Origin: Gemmatimonadales bacterium
GTDB lineage: Bacteria; Krumholzibacteriota; Krumholzibacteriia; LZORAL124-64-63
DNA length: 64,000 nucleotides
Assembly (NCBI GenBank): GCA_019038745.1
Contig: JAHOYV010000046.1
Coordinates: 1 to 64,000, forward strand
Direction of reading: 5' to 3'
The translations under genes and the position numbers were made by a program. The number at the start of each line of letters is the position of its first letter. The stretch's first letter is position 1. The notes beneath the pieces were generated by a model, which saw only the letters and a list, made by a program, of their open reading frames with translations, did not search any database and was not told where the DNA came from. Below are positions 35,193 through 42,606 of the stretch, piece by piece.

Positions 35193-36212
35193 ATGAAAAA
35201 CATCATCCTAATCCTCGCCGTGGTCGCCCTGGCAGCCCCCAGCTTCGCGCAAATCTCCCCTGCTCCTCTTGGCCAGGAGGCTGAAATATTCTGGTCCCAC
35301 GCACCCTATGAAATGGGCGAATGCTCCATCTGCCACCAGAACAGTGATCCGAACAACCCTGGTGAATTGATCTCCGGAGTGAATGAGCTCTGCTTTTCCT
35401 GTCACGATATCTTCCAGGAGATGTTGGGGGAATTCGAGAACGTCCACTCGCCGGTAGAGAACTCCTGCATCGATTGCCATAACCCTCACAACTCACTCTA
35501 CGGCAAGCTGCTGAACCTTGATACGGCCAACCTTTGCGGAACCTGCCACGATGATATTATGGACGGGGTTCGGAATCACAAGGTCCAGCACGATGCCATC
35601 ACCCAGGGCGATGCCTGCCTGACCTGCCACGATGCCCACGCCACGAACGTGCAGGCCATGCTGCGGGCCCTGCCCTACGACTTGTGCGTCGACTGCCACG
35701 GTAAGGACGGCATGACCGATGAGCAGGGACGTCCAATGACCAACCTGAAGAGCCTGATTGAGGGAGCCCACATGAGCCACGGCCCGGTAGAAAACAAGGA
35801 CTGCTCATCCTGTCACTTCACGCATAGCGGTGACAACTTCAGGATGTTGACCGAATCCTACCCTGCCAAGTTCTATGCTCCCTACGAGGAAGAGAACTAT
35901 GCGCTCTGCTTCAACTGCCACGAGAGCAATGTTTTCACTTCCGAGTTCACCAGTACCTTGACCGGCTTCCGGGACGGCGACAACAATCTGCATTATATTC
36001 ACGTAAACAAGGCCCGCCGCGGACGCACCTGCCGCTCCTGCCACGAAGTACATGCCTCACCGCAGGAACATTTGGTCCGTGACGGAGTACCTTACGGTTC
36101 CAGTGGATGGGTCCTGAAGATCAACTTCGAGAAACTTGAAAATGGTGGATCCTGCGCGAAAACCTGTCACCCGACCAAGCCCTACGACCGGGAGATGAAC
36201 GCCTCACAATGA
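35193..36212 (+). CDS. Decahaem c-type cytochrome
   Basis: 339 residues with a signal peptide ending near residue 20 (PSFAQ). Nine CXXCH haem-binding motifs are present (CSICH, CFSCH, CIDCH, CGTCH, CLTCH, CVDCH, CSSCH, CFNCH, CRSCH), plus a C-terminal CX3CH (CAKTCH) preceded by LENGG. Repeats of the form CHDxHxT fit the doubled-CXXCH cytochrome type found in porin-cytochrome conduits. Periplasmic or outer-membrane-associated electron transfer is expected. It is the first gene of an eight-gene operon and overlaps the next start by four bases. The CX3CH site and the flanking LINF/NGG residues recur at the C terminus of the 12-haem protein at 42606-44327. Confidence 0.93.
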   Translation: MKNIILILAVVALAAPSFAQISPAPLGQEAEIFWSHAPYEMGECSICHQNSDPNNPGELISGVNELCFSCHDIFQEMLGEFENVHSPVENSCIDCHNPHNSLYGKLLNLDTANLCGTCHDDIMDGVRNHKVQHDAITQGDACLTCHDAHATNVQAMLRALPYDLCVDCHGKDGMTDEQGRPMTNLKSLIEGAHMSHGPVENKDCSSCHFTHSGDNFRMLTESYPAKFYAPYEEENYALCFNCHESNVFTSEFTSTLTGFRDGDNNLHYIHVNKARRGRTCRSCHEVHASPQEHLVRDGVPYGSSGWVLKINFEKLENGGSCAKTCHPTKPYDREMNASQ

Positions 36213-37096
36213 AAGCCGGCTGGGCAAAGCTCCATTGTGTGAAATCAAATATGAGGGTGCATTGGCGCACCCTCAATGGAAAATGGCTATGTCTGGCCTT
36301 TACGTTGGCCCTGCTGGGCGTGGTCTCTGCTCCCGCTTCTGATCTTGCTTTCACCTTCATCGCCGAAGGCGATCTTCTGCCTGATATGGAACTGGACAGC
36401 GCCCGCGGGGGATCCGCCGGTTATCTTGGCGGGGAAGATTCCCAGGCCCGAGTCTTCGCGTTTGTGAAGGACGGCCGCGTCAGTTCCAACGAATTTCTGG
36501 AAACGATGGCCGGATTGCATGAGGAATTTTTGGGACGCCCAGTGAGCTGGTCATTGGTTGTCTCCAAACGTTGCTCTCCTGCCTGGATTGATACCGTGTG
36601 CAACCGCTGCCCGGATGTTTCGGTCCTGATAGACAAGGATGACAAACTGTACGGAACTCTGGGAGTCCCCCTGACTCCCGTGGTTGGGATCGGGGATGGG
36701 GATCGGATCCTGCGGGCCTATTTAACCTATCGCAAAATCAACTACCAGGCCCTGATTTCCGCCCACGTGAAATTCATTCTGGGCGACATCGACCAGGCCG
36801 AATTGGATCTGCTCCTGAACCCCCATGGTCGGATGCGGGACACGGTAGCCGGCAGCTCCGCCCGTAAGCTGAAGCTGGCCCGCCTATTGTTTGACAAGCA
36901 GAAGTTCGATCTGGCCATCAAGCAAGTGGAAAGCGCACTCAGCGAGCAACCGAACCTCCCGGAGGCCTACGAGCTGCTGGTCGAGATCCGCCTCGCCGGC
37001 GGAGACGAGGCTGGAGCCGCCGAGGCCCGGGAAAAAGCAGATGCATTGGCTGACTCGACAGCCGGTTCCGCCGAATCAAATGGAGACGGCAACTGA
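36209..37096 (+). CDS. Exported thioredoxin-fold protein with TPR-like C terminus
   Basis: 295 residues from an ATGA overlap at 36209; an ATG at 36254 is an alternative start and lies inside a strong hairpin (36252-36275). A signal or anchor segment (KWLCLAFTLALLGVVSAPAS) is followed by a redoxin/TlpA-like domain (LPDMELDSA, ARVFAFVKDG, VSWSLVVSKRC, VSVLIDKDDKLYGTLGVPLTPVVGIGDGDRILRAYL). The CXXC active site is missing; three Cys occur as C-x8-C-x2-C after WSLVVSKR. Residues about 215-280 read as TPR helices. In a cytochrome operon such a protein might help haem attachment or hold the conduit together, but this is a guess from context. Confidence 0.65.
   Translation: MKAGWAKLHCVKSNMRVHWRTLNGKWLCLAFTLALLGVVSAPASDLAFTFIAEGDLLPDMELDSARGGSAGYLGGEDSQARVFAFVKDGRVSSNEFLETMAGLHEEFLGRPVSWSLVVSKRCSPAWIDTVCNRCPDVSVLIDKDDKLYGTLGVPLTPVVGIGDGDRILRAYLTYRKINYQALISAHVKFILGDIDQAELDLLLNPHGRMRDTVAGSSARKLKLARLLFDKQKFDLAIKQVESALSEQPNLPEAYELLVEIRLAGGDEAGAAEAREKADALADSTAGSAESNGDGN
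36252..36275 (+). promoter_or_regulatory. Intercistronic hairpin after the decahaem cytochrome gene
   Basis: TGAGGGTGC (36252-36260) pairs perfectly with GCACCCTCA (36267-36275) around a 6-base loop. It lies 40 bases after the cytochrome stop and covers an alternative start of the next gene. No U-run follows, so it is more likely to stabilise the upstream message or reduce downstream translation than to end transcription. Confidence 0.45.
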
Positions 37097-37156
37097 CCCC
37101 GAGGACTCGCCCCCATCGTTGTCGGACCTTGATTTTCACCAACAAGAGGAGTCTGT

Positions 37157-37825
37157 ATGCCCTCCCGGACGACCTGTTTGAGGATAACCACCCTGGCGGC
37201 TCTTTGCCTGCTGTCGACCGCTACGGCATGGTCGGGTGTTGAGGATTCCGTCCACGATTTCCGTACTGAATTATCCATTAACGAGGTCTGCGTCGTTTGC
37301 CACACCCCGCACAACGCGGTCGACCCCGCAGCGGCCGGCCTGGACTACGCACCCCTGTGGGGCCACGAGTCCACAGCCGGAGTGTACACCTTGTACTCCA
37401 GTGCCTCCCTCGACCATACTCCGGGGCAACCGGACGGCAGTACCAAGCTGTGCCTGAGCTGCCACGACGGTTCCATCGCCATCGATAACTACGGCGGCAC
37501 AACCACCGGCACCGTTTTCGTGGATGATGCGACTTTCGACGGTTCACCGGGATCCGCCTCGGGCAGCGCCCTGGATTTCGGAACGAACCTGGACAACGAC
37601 CACCCCGTCTCGTTCAGCTACGATGCGGTGGCCACTGCGGATCCGGAAATCCTGCCCTCGACCACGGCAACACCCATCGGGGGCACCATCGCCAGCCGAT
37701 TGCTGGTCGACGGCAAGGTCCAGTGCTCATCCTGCCACGATGTGCACGATGTGGACGGCAACCCCAGTCTGTTGGTGGTCACCAACGATGGCAGCGCCCT
37801 TTGCCTGGTCTGCCACGACAAATGA
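37157..37825 (+). CDS. Tetrahaem c-type cytochrome
   Basis: 222 residues with a signal peptide (residues 1-25, ending ATAWS). Four CXXCH motifs: CVVCHTPHN, CLSCHDGS, CSSCHDVHD and CLVCHDK at the very end. The protein matches the first quarter of the 12-haem cytochrome at 42606-44327: CV.CHTPH, PLWG...YT.YSS.SLD...GQP.GS..LCL.CHDG.IA, DDHP.SF.YDA and CSSCHD.HD occur in the same order. The two therefore probably share an ancestor by duplication. Start ATG follows GAGGAG. Its stop overlaps the next start (ATGA). Likely periplasmic electron carrier of the conduit. Confidence 0.92.
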   Translation: MPSRTTCLRITTLAALCLLSTATAWSGVEDSVHDFRTELSINEVCVVCHTPHNAVDPAAAGLDYAPLWGHESTAGVYTLYSSASLDHTPGQPDGSTKLCLSCHDGSIAIDNYGGTTTGTVFVDDATFDGSPGSASGSALDFGTNLDNDHPVSFSYDAVATADPEILPSTTATPIGGTIASRLLVDGKVQCSSCHDVHDVDGNPSLLVVTNDGSALCLVCHDK

Positions 37826-38910
37826 GATCCACAGCGAACAAAGTTCTGCTGATCGTACTTCTGAGCCTATCACTGGGTCTTCTTTTGAGTGGCTGCACCA
37901 CCGCGCCCGGGCCATCGCTGAAGGAGGCGGTTTTCTACCCCAGCCCGCCGACCTCTCCTCGTCTGCAGTACCTGACCCACTATTCCGGCGCCGAGCAGGT
38001 AACCATCCAACCGGGAACCGCTTCCCGCTTTCTGTTCGGTGACTCAGCCCCCACCGAAGCCCTGTCCAAGCCCTACGGGATGGCCCTGCACGGCGGCAAA
38101 CTTTACGTTTGTGATACAAAGTTAAATTCACTAGTGATCTTCGACATCGCACAACACAGGTTTGGTTATACCGGACTTCAGGGCAGCGAACGCCTGCGCA
38201 AGCCCCTGAACCTCTGCGTGGACAACCAGGGCAACAAATTCGTGGCCGACGCCCTGCGCGGGGAAATCGTGGTATTCGATGAGAACGATGCCTGGACCAC
38301 CGTTTTCGGCGGCAACCTGCTTCAGCGCCCGGTGGATGTGGCCTGGCTCGACGGCAAACTGTACGTTTGCGATGCGGACGCCTGCACCATAGTCGTTTTC
38401 GACGCGACCACCCATGAAAGGGTCACCGTCTTCGGTGGCAAGGGAGACGACCCGGGACAATTCGCGCGGCCCACCAATCTGGCTTTGGATCCCGAGGGGA
38501 ACATCTACGTCAGCGACACCATCAACGGCCGTATCCAAAAGCTGGGTCCCGATGGGAATCACGTGGCCACCTTCGGCTCCCGCGGTGACCGTCCCGGGAC
38601 CTTCGCCCGACCCAAGGGTGTGGCGGTGGATCCGGAAGGCCAACTCTATGTAGTCGATGCCGCCTTTGAAAACGTCCAGATCTTCGCTCCTGCCGGCAGG
38701 ATGCTGATGGACTTCGGCGGACCCGGCGCAGACCCGGGCAATCTGGTCCTTCCCGCCCAGGTGATCATCGATACCGATCACTTGTCCCTTTTCCGCGAAC
38801 TGATCGAACCCGGTTTCAAGGCCGAGCATCTGGTATTGGTATCCAGCCAGTACGGACCTCGCAAAATCAGCGTCTACGCGTACGGCCGCTCCGAGGGGAG
38901 CGGCCACTGA
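37822..38910 (+). CDS. NHL-repeat beta-propeller lipoprotein
   Basis: 362 residues from the ATGA overlap at 37822, where the signal MRSTANKVLLIVLLSLSL ends in lipobox LLSGC. The body contains at least five NHL-type blades of the form P.gva.d..G.lyV.D....I.vFd (for example NLALDPEGNIYVSDTINGRI and GVAVDPEGQLYVVDAAFENV). Propellers of this kind bind proteins or stabilise extracellular cytochromes; NHL proteins accompany porin-cytochrome genes in several phyla. The lipid anchor suggests the outer membrane. A paralogue without the lipobox lies at 41557-42606 on the other side of the barrel gene. Confidence 0.85.
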   Translation: MRSTANKVLLIVLLSLSLGLLLSGCTTAPGPSLKEAVFYPSPPTSPRLQYLTHYSGAEQVTIQPGTASRFLFGDSAPTEALSKPYGMALHGGKLYVCDTKLNSLVIFDIAQHRFGYTGLQGSERLRKPLNLCVDNQGNKFVADALRGEIVVFDENDAWTTVFGGNLLQRPVDVAWLDGKLYVCDADACTIVVFDATTHERVTVFGGKGDDPGQFARPTNLALDPEGNIYVSDTINGRIQKLGPDGNHVATFGSRGDRPGTFARPKGVAVDPEGQLYVVDAAFENVQIFAPAGRMLMDFGGPGADPGNLVLPAQVIIDTDHLSLFRELIEPGFKAEHLVLVSSQYGPRKISVYAYGRSEGSGH

Positions 38911-39569
38911 TGGGATGGAAGGGCGCGGCAGCACTCATCCTGCTGGGAATCCTGGCGGCCGGCTGCAGTGGCCCAACCCGGGACAAGTGGCTGACTGTCT
39001 TCTTTGATGATCCTCCCGTCGAACAAATATCCAATCCCGTGGATTCCGACTTCCAGGCTACATTCACCGCACCCCGCGTAGCCGCCGCTGCAGCGGGAAC
39101 AGCACACGCCCCCTTCGAAGCAGGCGCCTGTCAGGTGTGCCACGATCTTTCCGGCAGCACTTCCTTCCCCGGAGGCGGCGGCTGGCCGGGACGCGAACCT
39201 GACGCAGGAAGGGCCGACCAGTCCAAGCACCCGGAGACTGCGGGCTCTGCCCGACTCCGTCTGCCCGGAGACCGCCTCTGCGGCGGTTGCCACAACGATC
39301 TCGACGTTGAAACCCTGGCCCAAACCAACCTCGTTGTACACGCTCCACTAGCTACCGGGGACTGCTGCTTCTGCCACGATCCGCACCGCAGTCCGTATCC
39401 ACATCTCTTGAAACAGGCTGACAGTTCGGTCCTTTGCGTGGCCTGTCACGATCAGGAAGCGGCCGCACGTCGCTGTCACCATCCGGGGGCCGGGATACAA
39501 TCCTGTGTATCCTGCCACCAGCCCCACGCCTCGGCCCAACGTTTCCTTCTCCGCCGGGAGGAGCCATGA
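38910..39569 (+). CDS. Pentahaem cytochrome lipoprotein
   Basis: 219 residues; its ATG shares one base with the previous stop (TGATG). Lipobox LAAGC at residues 15-19. Five haem motifs: CQVCH, CGGCH, CCFCH, CVACH and CVSCH. Other Cys-His pairs such as RRCHHPG are not complete motifs. The protein would be anchored to the outer membrane, facing either side, next to the barrel encoded immediately downstream with a 4-base overlap (ATGA). This order, cytochrome lipoprotein then barrel, is typical of porin-cytochrome conduits. Confidence 0.9.
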   Translation: MGWKGAAALILLGILAAGCSGPTRDKWLTVFFDDPPVEQISNPVDSDFQATFTAPRVAAAAAGTAHAPFEAGACQVCHDLSGSTSFPGGGGWPGREPDAGRADQSKHPETAGSARLRLPGDRLCGGCHNDLDVETLAQTNLVVHAPLATGDCCFCHDPHRSPYPHLLKQADSSVLCVACHDQEAAARRCHHPGAGIQSCVSCHQPHASAQRFLLRREEP

Positions 39570-41557
39570 GGTTCCGAAACTTCATCTCGGCCAACTTGTT
39601 TCAATGGTTGACGGGCTTACTGCTGAGCATCGTGCTTGCGACGGGCGCCCTGGCCAACGGCCCCGTCTACCTGGACGAGAGCTCACCCCAAAGGAAAATC
39701 GTGGCCTTGGATAACCTGGGCGGTTGGAGTGAATTCTTCGTGCGTGGGTCCCGCACACGAACGGGGGATTTTTCCCTGGATGAGACCATCCTGGCCCCGG
39801 GGATCCACCTGGATACCGCCGGTGGTCTGTACGAGCGACAGCTGTTGACCTTTCGGGCCGGGGGAACCCTCAGCTACCAGCATCGCAGCCTGGACGGCAC
39901 CGTGGAAAATTCCGACGATCTGTCTTTCCAGGATTTCGCGGGGAACCTGGATCTGCTCCCCGAAAAGCCTCTCAAACTGCACCTGTTCGGGAATCGCACG
40001 CACGGCTGGCATTCCTCGCCTTACAAAAGCAGTACGCGAACCCGCTCCACGGCTTGGGGAATCGGTGCGGATCTCGGCTTGGCTGAATTGCCCTCGACTC
40101 TGACCTGGTCACGAGAAGAATATCTGGAGGAATACTATTCCGGAGACCGGATCACGACCCGGGACCGTCTCCGCTTCGGGGTAAAACGAAGCAACGGGCC
40201 CATTCGCGGCTCCTTGACGATGCGCCACGAAGCCTTCCGCAAAAACCTCCAGCCCCAGAACTACAGCACGGACGGAGCCGACGGGCGCATCTCCTATCGA
40301 CCCGGAAAAACCCTTGGCTTGGCCGGTTCCATGCACTGGCTCCACCGTTACGGTTCCCGGGAACATACCAACTTCAGCACCCGCGCTACCACCCGCTGGA
40401 ATCCCCGTCCCGACTTCGGAGGCCAGGTCGAAGCCGAACATCGACGCCTGCGTCCCGGCGGAAAAGACGTGCCCGTTGTCGCCGCCAACTCGGGAGCCCT
40501 CTCGGTTCGGCATCTGTTGTACGGGAGCCTAGAAACCACCATGGGCATGAACCTGCAAGACGAAACCAGCCGTTTGGATGATCTCGAAGTCGGAACCTTG
40601 CGCAGAACCAGCGGCCATCTCCGCCTGGACTACAGGAGACGCCTGGCTGTTGGCGCTTTACAGCTTTCCACCAGTCGAACCTTGCTGCGTCAGGATCGGA
40701 CCGGCACGGAAACCGAGCGCCCGGTGTCCAACGAGGGGCATGTCCTGCCCGATTTGGCCGAAGTACGTCTTGAAAATCCGGACGTGGTGCCCGGTTCGGT
40801 GGTAGTTACCGACGCAACCGGGTATGTCGTCTACACGGAGAACCTGGACTTCGCCCTGACCGAAGTGGGAGGCTTCACCCTCTTGAATCGGATCCCCACC
40901 GGGGCCATCGCCGAGGACGAGCGGATCCAGGTGGATTATCGGTACCTGCTTTCTCCCGACCTGGTTTTTGACGCGGCGACCTGGAGTTTGGCCGCCCGCT
41001 TCGACGGCAACCGGGTCTGGTCGGTTTGGACCCGGCACCAGGACACCGACGAAACTCCGGTTTCCGGATCCTCCGAAACCGGGTTGCAGGACCGAACCCG
41101 GAATGTGGCGGGCGGACTCCTGCGCCGGGGACGGGTCACCCTGAGACAGGAATACGAAACTCATCGCCTGGCAGAAACCCGGTTCAAAACAAATCGTCTG
41201 CAGTTGGATACCCGGTTCCGACCCGGCCGCCGCTGGCGGGCTTCCGTGGGGGCCAACCACACGTGGTCCCGAACGGTCGCCCCACGACGCACCCAACGAT
41301 ACCTGCAGCTGAACGCCCGGACCGCATACGCCGGCGCCGGCGGTTCGACAGCAAGTCTGGAATCCTGGTTTCGCTGGAACGAGCGGGAAGACGGAATCGC
41401 CGCCCCCGGCGACGGCCTGTACGGTGGCCGATTGCGCTACACACGTCGCTGGCGAGCCCTTACCCTTGAAGCGGAAGTCACCCTGCAAAGCACCGACCGC
41501 AACGAGATCGACGACGACCGGCTTGTCTTCCGCACCGGATTACGGAGGGTCTTCTGA
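39566..41557 (+). CDS. Outer-membrane beta-barrel of MtrB/OmbB-like porin type
   Basis: 663 residues from the ATGA overlap at 39566, where the signal MRFRNFISANLFQ...ATGALANG begins; the longer frame from 39434 has no signal and was rejected. The mature part is a string of amphipathic strands with many Arg, Thr, Ser and aromatic residues (for example GSLTMRHEAFRKNL, GRVTLRQEYETHRL, RASVGANHTWSR, ALTLEAEVTLQS) and ends with the barrel-like FRTGLRRVF, terminal Phe included. No haem motif and no N-terminal CXXC. In the known systems the barrel holds a cytochrome wire across the outer membrane. Sequence alone supports a large barrel; the MtrB-like role comes from context. Confidence 0.82.
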   Translation: MRFRNFISANLFQWLTGLLLSIVLATGALANGPVYLDESSPQRKIVALDNLGGWSEFFVRGSRTRTGDFSLDETILAPGIHLDTAGGLYERQLLTFRAGGTLSYQHRSLDGTVENSDDLSFQDFAGNLDLLPEKPLKLHLFGNRTHGWHSSPYKSSTRTRSTAWGIGADLGLAELPSTLTWSREEYLEEYYSGDRITTRDRLRFGVKRSNGPIRGSLTMRHEAFRKNLQPQNYSTDGADGRISYRPGKTLGLAGSMHWLHRYGSREHTNFSTRATTRWNPRPDFGGQVEAEHRRLRPGGKDVPVVAANSGALSVRHLLYGSLETTMGMNLQDETSRLDDLEVGTLRRTSGHLRLDYRRRLAVGALQLSTSRTLLRQDRTGTETERPVSNEGHVLPDLAEVRLENPDVVPGSVVVTDATGYVVYTENLDFALTEVGGFTLLNRIPTGAIAEDERIQVDYRYLLSPDLVFDAATWSLAARFDGNRVWSVWTRHQDTDETPVSGSSETGLQDRTRNVAGGLLRRGRVTLRQEYETHRLAETRFKTNRLQLDTRFRPGRRWRASVGANHTWSRTVAPRRTQRYLQLNARTAYAGAGGSTASLESWFRWNEREDGIAAPGDGLYGGRLRYTRRWRALTLEAEVTLQSTDRNEIDDDRLVFRTGLRRVF

Positions 41558-42606
41558 TGCTCCGGTGGAATACACACCGACACGCGGGGATAGGTTTCCT
41601 GCTGGTGGGTACCTGGTTGGCGGCAAATAGTTTCCCCTTTCCTGCACAAGCCCAGGACCTTGTCTTTCCTGCCCCACCGGCCGAGGCCCGACTGGCCTAC
41701 CTCGGTGAGATTTCCGACCTGGAGGCGTTCAGCAAGCCCCGAAACCTCATCGGCAAACTGACGGATTGGATCGCCGGAGGCAGACAGAAGCCACAATTGA
41801 TTCAGCCTCACGGAGTAGGCCTGGGCGATGACGCTCTGCTGGTAGCGGACCCGGAAACGGGCTTCGTTCACTACTTTTCCCTGGCTGATTCCACCTGGAA
41901 ACGGATCCCGGCGAAGAACAGGCTGCACTCGCCAGTGGATGCCGCATCGGGACCGGACGGGGTGATCTTCATCTCGGATTCCGGGGCAGCCCAGGTAGTG
42001 GCCTGTGACAAGAACGGCGAAATCCTCTTTGCCTGCGACGGCCCTTTTGTCCGTCCCACCGGTCTGGCCTTCGACCAAGGCAGCGGACGCCTGCTTGTCG
42101 CCGATGCCGCCGCCCACCACCTGGTTTGGGTTGATCCGGACGGTAGCCGGTTGGGAACAATCGGGTGCCGGGGCACGGAGCCCGGGGAGTTCAACTTCCC
42201 CATCGACATTGCACTGACCTCCACGGGAAACATTCTGGTCCTGGATGCCCTTAACTTTCGAATCCAGGTTCTGGATGGAGACGGGAATTTCGTGCGGGAA
42301 TTCGGAGTCCAGGGCGATTCACCCGGCCGTTTCTCCAGACCACGCGGCCTTTGTGCCGACGCGGCAGACAACATCCTGGTTACGGACGCCCTGCAGGACA
42401 ATTTCCAGATCTTCGACGCCACCGGACGTTTGTTACTGGCTGTGGGCGGCACGGGCCGGGATCCTGGATCGTTCTGGATGCCCGCGGGAATCTGCGCCGG
42501 GACCGATGGTCGCATTTTCGTAGCCGACGCCTACAATCGCCGGGTCCAGGTCTTTGCCTACCTGGCATCGTCCGGGCAGGACGGGCCGGAAGAAGGATCA
42601 GAATAA
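41557..42606 (+). CDS. Exported NHL-repeat beta-propeller protein
   Basis: 349 residues; ATG overlaps the barrel stop by one base. Signal peptide (residues 1-32, ending PAQAQD). The N-terminal PAPPAEARLAYLGEISD segment corresponds to SPPTSPRLQYLTHYSG in the lipoprotein at 37822-38910, and the blades are of the same NHL type (GLAFDQGSGRLLVADAAAHHL, DIALTSTGNILVLDALNFRIQVLD, GICAGTDGRIFVADAYNRRVQVF). It is likely periplasmic or extracellular. The paralogous pair flanking the barrel gene suggests that the operon grew by duplication. Confidence 0.85.
   Translation: MLRWNTHRHAGIGFLLVGTWLAANSFPFPAQAQDLVFPAPPAEARLAYLGEISDLEAFSKPRNLIGKLTDWIAGGRQKPQLIQPHGVGLGDDALLVADPETGFVHYFSLADSTWKRIPAKNRLHSPVDAASGPDGVIFISDSGAAQVVACDKNGEILFACDGPFVRPTGLAFDQGSGRLLVADAAAHHLVWVDPDGSRLGTIGCRGTEPGEFNFPIDIALTSTGNILVLDALNFRIQVLDGDGNFVREFGVQGDSPGRFSRPRGLCADAADNILVTDALQDNFQIFDATGRLLLAVGGTGRDPGSFWMPAGICAGTDGRIFVADAYNRRVQVFAYLASSGQDGPEEGSE

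Noticed and set aside
40658..41488. 276-codon minus-strand open frame opposite the barrel gene
   Set aside because: Shadow of the barrel coding sequence; no start signal and no domain.
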